From contig OZ001228.1 in NCBI GenBank assembly GCA_963921345.3, positions 620,001 to 684,000 of the forward strand: a DNA stretch of 64,000 nt, given 5' to 3'. The DNA comes from Hoeflea_A sp963921345 (GTDB taxonomy: Bacteria > Pseudomonadota > Alphaproteobacteria > Rhizobiales > Rhizobiaceae). Below are positions 36,016-43,265 of this stretch, in pieces (within the stretch, counting starts at the first letter, position 1; each line of letters begins with the position of its first letter). The position numbers and the translations under genes were made by a program. A model generated the notes under the pieces. It was not told where the DNA came from, did no database searches, and saw nothing but the letters and a program-made list of their open reading frames with translations.

Positions 36016-36530
36016 TGTCCAGGCCCCGCCAGCGCGCGCGAAACAAAGGTCTCGACGATATCTTCCACCGCCACCTCGTCCGCATCGTCGATGCCGAGAT
36101 ACGGCCGCGCTGGCAGGCTCACCTTGCCGGTGCGGATGAAGGTCCCGTCCGGCAGCATGAACTTGAGCGCATCCGCCTTCTTCGGCCGGATCTCGCCGCC
36201 CAACTGGTGAATGGCCGCATAGATGACGTTGCTGCCCACCTGGACTTCGCCGGGCGACGGCCGATGGCCGATCGAGCCCTGCAGCCGGCCGGTATCGGTC
36301 AGCGTCTTGCCGCCGCGCTCCTTCGTCCTTGCCCGTTCGCTTTCCTTCCACGGCATGCCGCCCGGATCCGTCGCCGTGCCGAAGCGGCGCTGCGTGCCCG
36401 AAACCAGCGCCGCACCCACCGCGTCCATCAACGGCATGGCATTGCCGCCCACCGCGCGCGCCAGGCGCTCGGGCGCCCGCGTCAGCGCATCAAGGCGCGA
36501 ACGGTCGTAGTCGAGACGGACGCCGGTCAT
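36012..36530 (-). CDS. G: Phage virion morphogenesis protein (Mu gpG / P2 gpS family)
   Basis: A 172-residue protein with MPLMDAVGAALVSGTQRRFGTATDPGGMPWKE, LTDTGRLQGSI and NVIYAAIHQLGGEIRPKKADAL, the signature of the tail completion/virion morphogenesis family. The ATG at 36530 overlaps the DUF1320 stop. In Mu, G lies between F and I; here it sits with the tail-joining genes. Confidence 0.87.
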   Translation of the reverse strand: MTGVRLDYDRSRLDALTRAPERLARAVGGNAMPLMDAVGAALVSGTQRRFGTATDPGGMPWKESERARTKERGGKTLTDTGRLQGSIGHRPSPGEVQVGSNVIYAAIHQLGGEIRPKKADALKFMLPDGTFIRTGKVSLPARPYLGIDDADEVAVEDIVETFVSRALAGPGQ

Positions 36531-36949
36531 CGGCGCCCCTCCCATGCCTGCGCGATCGGCCCCTGCGGTGGTACGATGCGCGCCTTCACCGCACGGCGCG
36601 GCACCCGCGTGCCGTCCGCAGCCACCAGGTGCGCCCCGCCCTTGACCAGCGCCGAAAGCTGCGCCCGGGCGCGGCGGGCAGCGTACTTGACCGCATCGGC
36701 CATTTCCTCGTCATGCAGCAGGGCACGCGCCAGATCGCAGGCGATGGCCGTCAGCAGCGGATAAGAGCCTTGCGGCAGCGGCAGGTCCCAGCCATCGGCC
36801 AGGCGCGCGTCGATCGCGGCCGCCGCATCGGCCAGCACCGCCTCAAGACGGCCGTCATCGGGCGTGCCGTCCGCATCCTGATCGAGAAGCTTGTCGATCT
36901 CGGGCGCCCCGAAACGGGCGCGCAGGTCGGCGGCACTGGCGTAGCGCAC
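36527..36949 (-). CDS. DUF1320 (Mu gp36-like) head-tail joining protein
   Basis: A 140-residue protein opening MRYASAADLRARFGAPEIDKLLDQDADGTPDDGRLEAVLADA, the DUF1320/gp36 pattern, followed by DLARALLHDEEMADAVKYAAR. Expected role: a head-tail connector. It overlaps both neighbours by one to four bases. Confidence 0.85.
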   Translation of the reverse strand: MRYASAADLRARFGAPEIDKLLDQDADGTPDDGRLEAVLADAAAAIDARLADGWDLPLPQGSYPLLTAIACDLARALLHDEEMADAVKYAARRARAQLSALVKGGAHLVAADGTRVPRRAVKARIVPPQGPIAQAWEGRR

Positions 36950-37386
36950 TAGCCGGCCTCCCGTTCGGCCTGGACTGCGGCCCAGGCGGCATCGCGTTCG
37001 GCCGCGCTGATGCCCTCGAGGCCGCTCACCGAACCGAGCGCCCGGATCTCGGGCTTGCCGGTCGACGTCCAGTGATCGTCATTGTCGGGCTCCAGCGCCG
37101 CGATCGCCCCGGCAAGCAGCGCCTTGCGGTCCGCCTGTTGCGCCCCCGCATCCGCATCGTCGGTGTCACCGTCATGGCCCGCCCCGCCCTGGGGCGCAGG
37201 ATCCTGGTCCACAACCGTCTCGACCGGCGGGTTGTTCTCCGGCAGGACCGCGTCGCCGCCCTCGATCAGCGGCTCTGCGGCGGCGCGCGGCAGGCTCACG
37301 ATCGCCCCCGCCGCGTGGTGCACCCCGTCATGCAGCACCGGGTTGACCAGGCGGATCTCCACCTGTGCCCTCATCCTGTTCGTCAT
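36949..37386 (-). CDS. Mu-like phage protein, gp35/HI1506-like
   Basis: A 145-residue acidic protein. Residues 1-45 (RLVNPVLHDGVHHAAGAIVSLPRAAAEPLIEGGDAV) look like the small domain common after the capsid gene in Mu-like phages; a disordered acidic middle and a C-terminal helical part (PEIRALGSVSGLEGISAAERDAAW) follow. Probably a head-completion factor; inference from position. Confidence 0.6.
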   Translation of the reverse strand: MTNRMRAQVEIRLVNPVLHDGVHHAAGAIVSLPRAAAEPLIEGGDAVLPENNPPVETVVDQDPAPQGGAGHDGDTDDADAGAQQADRKALLAGAIAALEPDNDDHWTSTGKPEIRALGSVSGLEGISAAERDAAWAAVQAEREAG

Positions 37387-37395
37387 CGATACCTC

Positions 37396-38478
37396 CTATG
37401 CCACCGCGTTCCTGAACAGAAAGCCCGCCAGCTTCGAGACGATCGCCTCGTCGCAACTGTCGACCACACGCACCACGAAGGTGCCGCGCACGCCGACGCG
37501 CGGATCGAAACCCACCATCACCTGGCGGCCCAGATAAGGCGCGGTGAAGCCGAGCGAGGGCGGGCCCTTGTAGTCGACATTCGGATCGCGCCGGTAAAGC
37601 AGCGCATGCTTGCCCCAGCAGCGCTCAAGGTTCGCCGCCTGGCCGGGACGCGCCGTGTTGACCCGCGCCGAACCGACATGGATGCGCAGCATCAGCACCC
37701 GCTCCATCGCCTGCTTGGAGGCAATGCCGCTGTCGCCGTCATTGGCATGGGTCGCCTTCAGCATGCGCGGGTGAACCCGCAGCGCCGCGAACACTTCCTC
37801 GCCCATGGCGATATCCGTCGGCTTGACGATCATCGCCGTCTGCGCCGCAACGATGTCGCGCAGCGGATTGCTGTCGGCATGGCTCCACTGCGACGTGCCC
37901 GACAGCGTCACCTTGTTGGAGGCCGGGTACTGCGCCGCATCGAAGGTCATGCGCGCGACCCGCAATTCCTGGCCGATCATCAACAGATCGGTCAGCACCA
38001 TGGAGGAGCGGTCGATCGGGTTCATCGCCGTTGCCGGCGTGTTCTGCACGTCATCGGCGGGGATGGCGTCGTCCAGCCCGTAATCGTCCACCGAGCGCGT
38101 CACCTCCTTCGAGGTCAGGTGCACCATGGCGGGCGCGCTGCGGCGGCCGACCAGCGTCGGCGGCACCGTGAAATGTTCCTCGATCGGATATTCGTTGAAC
38201 CGGTACTCGCGGCGCACCAGGACCGGAATGCGCGGCAGAAGCTGGTCGGCGATATACTCCTCATTGGCATAGCCGACGGCAAGGCCCGAGCGGTGGAAGT
38301 CGACCGGATAGGGGCTGGCCGCAGGACCGGCCGCGAACTGCGCACCCGGCGGCAGGTTGCCCTGGCCCGCCGGCGCCGCAAACAGCGCCCCGGGAGACAG
38401 AACCGTGCCGGCAAGCAGTCCATGCTGAACGGGAACCGGCATCAGTTGCGCCGGATCGGGGTGTTGAAACTGAAACAT
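37396..38478 (-). CDS. Phage major capsid protein
   Basis: A 360-residue protein immediately after the decoration gene. Patterns such as EEYIADQLLPRIPVLVRREYRFNEYP, YGLDDAIPADDVQN and LERCWGKHALLYRRDP with GFTAPYLGRQVMVGFDPRVGVRG fit HK97-fold capsid proteins of the gpE-like class. It is encoded in the leftward late operon after protease and decoration genes. Confidence 0.82.
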   Translation of the reverse strand: MFQFQHPDPAQLMPVPVQHGLLAGTVLSPGALFAAPAGQGNLPPGAQFAAGPAASPYPVDFHRSGLAVGYANEEYIADQLLPRIPVLVRREYRFNEYPIEEHFTVPPTLVGRRSAPAMVHLTSKEVTRSVDDYGLDDAIPADDVQNTPATAMNPIDRSSMVLTDLLMIGQELRVARMTFDAAQYPASNKVTLSGTSQWSHADSNPLRDIVAAQTAMIVKPTDIAMGEEVFAALRVHPRMLKATHANDGDSGIASKQAMERVLMLRIHVGSARVNTARPGQAANLERCWGKHALLYRRDPNVDYKGPPSLGFTAPYLGRQVMVGFDPRVGVRGTFVVRVVDSCDEAIVSKLAGFLFRNAVA

Positions 38479-38491
38479 TCTGTGGCTGCTC

Positions 38492-39058
38492 CTATGTCTG
38501 TTGCGGCACGATCAGGACCGGGATCAGGTCCCCGTCCGCGGCCGCGCCATCCAGTGCCACGCCGACGGCGTGGAAAACCCGCTGCCAGGTGACCAGAAGA
38601 CGGTCGCCCGTGGTCGCCGTGGAAATCCGCAGCACATCGGCGGCATGGATCTGCGCCTGCGCCAGACGGTCACTGTTGCCGGCCGCCAGTTCGACCACGC
38701 CCGTGAGCACGTCGCCGGGAAGCAAGCCGGGCACCGCGATGTCGGTATCGGCGGCGGCACCGTCCACCGCGCTCTGGAACAGGCTGCGGCGCGAAACCGC
38801 CATCGCCTTGCCGCCGGCGCCCGCAGCCACCAGCGCACCGGCATCGATCGCGCCGCCGGCCTCCACCATGGCAATGCCCGCGACATGGATGTCCACCGGG
38901 CGATCGGCGGCTGCGCCCAGATCCGCGCTCACGCCCACCGGCAGCACCAGGTCGCTTGCCGCCGCCTCGGCCTCGCGGTCGCCAACGATGCGGCAGATGC
39001 GCCGCGCGGCAATGGCCGTGCGCGCCCGGAAACTCTTCGTCAGCAGGTACTCCATCAT
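38492..39058 (-). CDS. Capsid decoration/cement protein (DUF2190-like)
   Basis: A 188-residue protein with small-residue-rich beta sequence (GDREAEAAASDLVLPVGVSADLGAAADRPVDIHVAGIAMVEAGGAI, then a C-terminal GDRLLVTWQRVFHAVGVALD), typical of phage head decoration proteins. The start overlaps the protease stop (ATGA). It lies between protease and capsid genes. Confidence 0.65.
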   Translation of the reverse strand: MMEYLLTKSFRARTAIAARRICRIVGDREAEAAASDLVLPVGVSADLGAAADRPVDIHVAGIAMVEAGGAIDAGALVAAGAGGKAMAVSRRSLFQSAVDGAAADTDIAVPGLLPGDVLTGVVELAAGNSDRLAQAQIHAADVLRISTATTGDRLLVTWQRVFHAVGVALDGAAADGDLIPVLIVPQQT

Positions 39059-40524
39059 TGCGCCTGCTCCCCGGCTGCCGCCCGGCGGATCGCCGTCGGC
39101 AGATCCAGCGTGCCCGTCTTGTCAGCCGCCATCAGCGCCCGGGCGCGGCTCGCAAGATCCTGCGTCGCCGCCGCGAACTGCGCCTCCTGCGACGCCGTTC
39201 CATCGCCGGGCCATTGACCCGCCTGCGGCTGTGCGTAACCCGCAACCAGCGCAGCCGCCCCCGAGCCCGCGGGTGACGCGGCGGCAAGCGGCTGCCCCAT
39301 ACCGATCGGCACACGCTGCGGCAGCGCCGCAAGCAACCCGTCAAGCACCCCAGACGGCGCCAGCGCCATAGGCCGTCCGTCGGCGCCGGCCATGGTGATC
39401 TGGCCGCCACTCTCCTCAAGCGCGCAATAAAGCGCCGCATAGGCCGGACCCTCGGCCGGCAGCACACGGCCCGCCTGCACATGCGCATCGACCCGCGACG
39501 CCGCCGTGCGCTCCCGGTCCATCGCACCGCGCGCCATGCGCTCGGCCGCAATCAACTGCCGCTCGGCAAAGATCGCCTGGCGCTCGGCCGCCAGTTGCGC
39601 CGCCTCGCCAGGCACCGCCGCCGGATCGGTCGCAACCGACGCCTGCGGCTGGGCCACAGCATGCTGGGTGACCTGTGCGGCACCCGGCGGCAACGCACCG
39701 GCCGGCGGGTCGGCGGCAAACTGAGGAGCCGCCGGCTGCACCGGAGTGAACTGAACAGCCGGCTGAACGGGCTGCGGCTGCGGTTGCAAAGGCTGCTGCA
39801 CCGGTTGCACGGGCTGTGCAACAAACTGAGGCTGCGCTTGCGGCTGCGGCTGCGCGGGCTGGGCAACGGGCTGAGGCTGTACCGGTTGCTGCAAGGTCTG
39901 TGCCGCCGGCTGCGGCTGCACGGGCTGCGGTTGGGTGGCAAACTGCGGCTGTAGAGGCTGGGCCACAAACTGCGGCTGCGCCGCCGTGGCAGCGGCAAAA
40001 ACAGGCTGGTTCATCAAGGTCTCCACTGTTGGACAGGAATATAAAAGCGCGCCATCGGCGCGGGCGGAAAACTGCGTCGGCGCAAGTCCCGCGACCGCCG
40101 GGTTCTGCGCCCCCAGAAAACCGAGATGACGCAACCGCCACCCCGTCGCCGTCGGCGCCAGCGCAACCGAGCGCGGCGCATAGCGGCCCGCCTCGACCGC
40201 ACCGCGAAACGACGGATCCAGCCGGTCGAGACGCGCCTGCAAGCGATCGCCCATCACCCGAAGCCCGCGTACCCAGCCCAGCGCCGGACCATCGGTCTCC
40301 GGATGGCCGAGAACCACGGGCGCCGGATCGGCCTGACCGTAATCGGCAACGATCCCGGCAAGGTCCGCCGCCGTCCAGCGCGTCGTGCGACCGCCCATGT
40401 CCGTGTGATCGCCCGTGCGAAACACGTCGATCCAACCGTCAAGGGCGGAGAACGAAGTGGTTCCGCCCAAACCGGCACCTTGGTCGGAGAGCGTGGCGGA
40501 AATGGAGGCGTTTGCAGCGTTCAT
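39055..40524 (-). CDS. Mu gpI-like prohead protease/scaffold with proline-glutamine linker
   Basis: A 489-residue protein. Residues 20-150 match the Mu I protease (WIDVFRTGDHTDMGGRTTRWTAADLAGIVADYG, APVVLGHPETDGPALGWVRGLRV, GAQNPAVAGL). Residues of about 183-270 are an extreme PQ-repeat linker. The C-terminal third (AAERQAIFAERQLIAAERMARG) is the helical scaffold part, which in Mu is also made separately as Z. The start at 40524 has only a weak ribosome site. It is the first gene of the leftward late operon, 33 bp after a 22-bp palindrome. Confidence 0.83.
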   Translation of the reverse strand: MNAANASISATLSDQGAGLGGTTSFSALDGWIDVFRTGDHTDMGGRTTRWTAADLAGIVADYGQADPAPVVLGHPETDGPALGWVRGLRVMGDRLQARLDRLDPSFRGAVEAGRYAPRSVALAPTATGWRLRHLGFLGAQNPAVAGLAPTQFSARADGALLYSCPTVETLMNQPVFAAATAAQPQFVAQPLQPQFATQPQPVQPQPAAQTLQQPVQPQPVAQPAQPQPQAQPQFVAQPVQPVQQPLQPQPQPVQPAVQFTPVQPAAPQFAADPPAGALPPGAAQVTQHAVAQPQASVATDPAAVPGEAAQLAAERQAIFAERQLIAAERMARGAMDRERTAASRVDAHVQAGRVLPAEGPAYAALYCALEESGGQITMAGADGRPMALAPSGVLDGLLAALPQRVPIGMGQPLAAASPAGSGAAALVAGYAQPQAGQWPGDGTASQEAQFAAATQDLASRARALMAADKTGTLDLPTAIRRAAAGEQAQ

Positions 40525-40557
40525 GGCCGCCACATTAGCAGCCCCGAAATGGTCGCG

Positions 40558-40579
40558 GCAGCGGACCATGGTCCGCTGC
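40558..40579. promoter_or_regulatory. 22-bp perfect palindrome, copy 1
   Basis: Half-site GCAGCGGACCA followed by its exact reverse complement. It lies between the divergent leftward head/tail operon (33 bp from its first ATG) and the rightward lysis genes (122 bp). An identical copy occurs at 57086 and a partial one at 44662. Candidate binding site for a late transcription activator. Confidence 0.7.
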
Positions 40580-40636
40580 AAGAGCGGCAAGCCGACCGCT
40601 AGAATGGGCCGCAAAATGCCCCTTCAAGGCCTGAAT

Positions 40637-40681
40637 AAGGCAAGCAAGGCGACGCCGTACCACGAAGGCGGCGAAGCCGCC
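40637..40681 (+). repeat. Dispersed hairpin repeat, copy a
   Basis: AAGGCAAGCAAGGCGACGCC followed by GTACCACGAA and the stem GGCGGC-GAA-GCCGCC. It lies in the leader of the amidase gene, 20 bp before its ATG. Confidence 0.8.
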
Positions 40682-40701
40682 GTATCCGGAGTCACAATCC
40701 C

Positions 40702-41412
40702 ATGAAACGCATCATCATCCACTGGACGGGCGGAACCGGCACCTTCGGCGCCCTCGACGCCGAGCACTACCACTTCGCCATCGACTGGACCGGCAAGGTG
40801 CACCAGGGCAAACACAAGCCGGAAGCCAATCTCGACTGCACCGACGGCCGATACGCCGCCCACACCAGGCGCTGCAACACCGGATCGATCGGCATCGCGC
40901 TGTGCGGCATGCACGAGGCCGTCGAACGACCCTTCGATCCGGGCAAGAACCCGATCAACCACAAGCAGGTCGACGCGCTCGCCGAGCTCTGCGCCGATCT
41001 GTGCGAAGGCTATGGCATTCCGGTCACGCCGCAGACCGTGCTCACCCACGCGGAAGTGCAACCGACGCTCGGCATCAAGCAGCGCGGCAAGTGGGACATC
41101 ACCTGGCTGCCCGACGCCAAGGGGCCGATGAAGCCCGTCAACGTCGGCAACATCCTGCGCGAGCGGATCGTCTCGGAGATGACGGAACCGGCAACACCGG
41201 TCAAGAAACCCCGCACATCCGCCACACAATCGACCACCGTGCGCGCTTCCGCCACACAGATCGTCGCAGGGGCGGGAACCGCCGTCACCGCCGTCTCGGC
41301 ACTCTCAGGCACCGCACAGATCGTCGCGCTCGCACTCGCCGGCGTCATCGTGCTCTCTGGCGCATGGATCATGCGCGAGCGCCTCAAACACTGGGCGCAA
41401 GGCGTAAGGTAA
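40702..41412 (+). CDS. Endolysin: N-acetylmuramoyl-L-alanine amidase with C-terminal membrane segment
   Basis: A 236-residue protein. Residues 1-155 are an amidase_2-like domain (IIIHWTGGTG, HYHFAIDWTGKVHQGKH, NTGSIGIALCGMHEA, VLTHAEVQPTLGIKQRGKWDIT) with the Zn-ligand-type histidines H7 and H115. Residues of about 180-228 contain two hydrophobic stretches (IVALALAGVIVLSGAWIM), so it may be membrane-tethered or combine holin and lysin functions. It is the first gene of a rightward lysis cassette. Confidence 0.85.
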   Translation: MKRIIIHWTGGTGTFGALDAEHYHFAIDWTGKVHQGKHKPEANLDCTDGRYAAHTRRCNTGSIGIALCGMHEAVERPFDPGKNPINHKQVDALAELCADLCEGYGIPVTPQTVLTHAEVQPTLGIKQRGKWDITWLPDAKGPMKPVNVGNILRERIVSEMTEPATPVKKPRTSATQSTTVRASATQIVAGAGTAVTAVSALSGTAQIVALALAGVIVLSGAWIMRERLKHWAQGVR

Positions 41413-41424
41413 GGAGACCGGGAC

Positions 41425-42150
41425 ATGACACCTGATGAAATGATGGCAATGATTGCCGAATTGACGGCAACCATCCAGGCGCTGCGCGAGCAAATCATGG
41501 CCTTGCAGCAACAAATCGACGCCGAAGCGCCGATTGCCCCGCCACAGCCCGCCGTTCAACCGGAAGCGGGCCCGGCAGGGGAACCTGCCGTTGTTGATCC
41601 CATTCCGGTTATAGATCTGGAACCTGAGCCAGGCCTGAGCTTCGATGAGGCCTGGGATGCACTGCCGCCGACCGAAATGATGCTGGCGTTTGAAGACGAT
41701 GCGTTCATCCGCAATGGCCGCGACGCCCGCGTCAATGAGCACCTGACGCGCGATCATCGCGAGTTCATTCGGGGCACTCAAGAGGACGACGTGTTCGTGC
41801 AGGACGTGTTCGTCCAGTCGGACTTTCCCACCAATTGGGTGGATGTCGATGCGTCGATCCGGTTTCCCGAACTGCCAGGCGGTTCGCGCATCAACGGTCT
41901 GGACGGATATGACGCGGCGCACCTCAATGCCGATGCGGACACCAAAACCTGGGTGCAATTGCTGGACGTGGAATATCTGCGCGTCAATTTCGAGACGGGC
42001 ACCAAGACCGCATGGGGCGGCGACGGCAAGGAATTTGCCAGTGCGCAGACGTTCGGCGATTGGGAAATACCGGACGCAGCCTACGTCTACGTCGACGGCG
42101 AGTTTGGAACGGCCGAAATCTTCGACAATGATTTCCAGTTGGTCGGATAG
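41425..42150 (+). CDS. Phage protein of unknown function in the lysis cassette
   Basis: A 241-residue acidic protein. Residues 1-33 are a coiled coil rich in M, Q and I (MMAMIAELTATIQALREQIMALQQQI), then a proline/glutamate linker (34-70), then a globular part with DDVFVQDVFVQSDFPTNWVDVDASIRFP and TAWGGDGKEFASAQTFGDWE. There is no membrane segment. I do not recognise it. GTAAGGAGACCGGGAC precedes the ATG. Confidence 0.6.
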   Translation: MTPDEMMAMIAELTATIQALREQIMALQQQIDAEAPIAPPQPAVQPEAGPAGEPAVVDPIPVIDLEPEPGLSFDEAWDALPPTEMMLAFEDDAFIRNGRDARVNEHLTRDHREFIRGTQEDDVFVQDVFVQSDFPTNWVDVDASIRFPELPGGSRINGLDGYDAAHLNADADTKTWVQLLDVEYLRVNFETGTKTAWGGDGKEFASAQTFGDWEIPDAAYVYVDGEFGTAEIFDNDFQLVG

Positions 42151-42153
42151 GAA

Positions 42154-42411
42154 ATGATGCTAGCCGTCTTCACATGGCTCGCCGGAACACGCATCGGACG
42201 CATGGTCGTCGCCGCCGGCGTCGCCATGGTCGGCATCCTCACCGTCTACGGTAAGGGCCGCAGGGACGAGCAGCGCGCCGAGGAACGCCGCCGGCTCAAG
42301 GACTATACCGAGACCAGGAAACGTGCCGACGAAGCCCTGCAACGCGCTGAGGCCGACAAACGGCCCGCCGACGAGCGGCTGGAGGAACACGGGAGGCTGC
42401 GCGATGAATAA
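42154..42411 (+). CDS. Rz-like inner-membrane spanin
   Basis: An 85-residue protein with one N-terminal membrane segment (about residues 15-32, MVVAAGVAMVGILTVYG) and a highly charged helical remainder (RRDEQRAEERRRLKDYTETRKRADEAL). A lipoprotein gene overlaps its end in another frame, which is the classic Rz/Rz1 arrangement used to fuse membranes at lysis. Confidence 0.72.
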   Translation: MMLAVFTWLAGTRIGRMVVAAGVAMVGILTVYGKGRRDEQRAEERRRLKDYTETRKRADEALQRAEADKRPADERLEEHGRLRDE

Positions 42412-42601
42412 CAGCGTCATTGCCGTAGCGCTTGCCGCAAGCCTGCTGGCAGGCTGCTGCACCACCAAACCAGGCACCGGAGCCGTCTGCGATGCGCTCA
42501 GGCCCGCCTTGCCGACATACAGCCGCGACGATACCGAACAGTCGAAACGAGAAGGCGCGACATTCCTCGACGTCTTCAACGCAACATGCGGGAAAGGATG
42601 A
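42404..42601 (+). CDS. Rz1-like outer-membrane spanin lipoprotein
   Basis: A 65-residue protein with signal MNNSVIAVALAASLLAGC; the lipobox LLAGC gives the lipidated C18, followed by CTTKP. It starts inside the end of the Rz-like gene in a different frame. GGGAGGCTGCGCG precedes the ATG. The mature part has two further cysteines. Confidence 0.72.
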   Translation: MNNSVIAVALAASLLAGCCTTKPGTGAVCDALRPALPTYSRDDTEQSKREGATFLDVFNATCGKG

Positions 42602-42608
42602 AATCGCC

Positions 42609-42962
42609 ATGGAAAATCAGGACCGCAATCCGGGGCTTCCAGTGAAGGCAAGCAAAGCGACGCCGGACCAAAAAGGCGGCAAAGCCGCCGTGAAGGGCTA
42701 TAAGCCGCAATCCGACGCCGCCGTCGAACTGGTCAACCAGAACAAGGTGACCGAGGAAAAACTGCTTCGCCAGATCGATTATCTGATGCAGCATAGTCGG
42801 GCCGAGCATCTGGAGCAGCATTGGCTGGCGGACCGTCGATGGCTCGCAATCGCCCGAACCCACTTCGAACAGGGCTTCATGGCTCTCAACAGGGCGATCT
42901 TCAGACCGGAACGCGTCGAACTGGACGAGCACAATGACGGCGGGGAAACCAGCCGTGGATGA
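42609..42962 (+). CDS. Acb2/Tad1-like cyclic-nucleotide sponge (anti-CBASS/anti-Thoeris candidate)
   Basis: A 117-residue protein. Residues 47-102 form a helical hairpin ending in RRWLAIARTHFEQGFMALNRAIFRP, which I recognise as the hallmark of the Acb2/Tad1 hairpin domain. Known Acb2 proteins, first described in Mu-like Pseudomonas phages, bind cyclic di- and trinucleotides and block CBASS; Tad1 blocks Thoeris. Residues 13-30 (KASKATPDQKGGKAAVKG) are encoded by a dispersed hairpin repeat and are probably a disordered add-on. It sits just after the spanin genes. Confidence 0.72.
   Translation: MENQDRNPGLPVKASKATPDQKGGKAAVKGYKPQSDAAVELVNQNKVTEEKLLRQIDYLMQHSRAEHLEQHWLADRRWLAIARTHFEQGFMALNRAIFRPERVELDEHNDGGETSRG
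42645..42689 (+). repeat. Dispersed hairpin repeat, copy b
   Basis: AAGGCAAGCAAAGCGACGCC, GGACCAAAAA, then the stem GGCGGC-AAA-GCCGCC. It lies inside the Acb2-like reading frame near its start. Confidence 0.85.
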
Positions 42963-42996
42963 CGCCATCAAGCCAGCCGCATACGCCGCCCTGGCC

Positions 42997-43260
42997 CTAC
43001 TGCTGGCCTTCCTGGTCGGTATCGCCGGAGGAACCATCAGCACCCTGCTTCGAACGCCCGGCGAACCAGTAGGACACAATTGCCGAAGCGACCGGCAAAA
43101 CAGTCAGGAACAGGTCCTTGGCTTCGGGATACTTTTCGACCGCCATGAACCAGCCAATCAGACCCGCCCCACCAACAAACAGAAACAACGCGGCAGCGTA
43201 AGTTACGGCAACGCGAACAAGGCTCCGCCTGCTTTCACGGCCCTCTGAAGACGTATCCAT
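42997..43260 (-). CDS. Small two-helix membrane protein, separated from its ribosome site by an IS
   Basis: An 87-residue protein with two membrane segments (about residues 15-40, VTYAAALFLFVGGAGLIGWFM, and 48-66, LFLTVLPVASAIVSYWF). Holin-like size and topology, but the assignment is uncertain. The IS66-family element begins 5 bp beyond the ATG. The original leader GAGAGGAAAGATTG now lies on the far side of the element at 44639-44655, so translation is probably lost. A competing rightward frame overlaps the Acb2 stop but loses protein character after about 40 residues. Confidence 0.6.
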   Translation of the reverse strand: MDTSSEGRESRRSLVRVAVTYAAALFLFVGGAGLIGWFMAVEKYPEAKDLFLTVLPVASAIVSYWFAGRSKQGADGSSGDTDQEGQQ

Positions 43261-43265
43261 CAATC
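43258..43265 (+). repeat. IS target duplication, left copy (CATCAATC)
   Basis: An exact 8-bp match to 44639-44646 on the other side of the IS66-family element. Confidence 0.9.

Noticed and set aside
42958..43248. A 96-codon rightward frame overlapping the Acb2-like stop, with one hydrophobic segment
   Set aside because: Its second half (CRSDRQNSQEQVLGF and on) has no protein character, and the leftward two-helix membrane protein on the other strand is more convincing. A short, truncated rightward gene remains possible.
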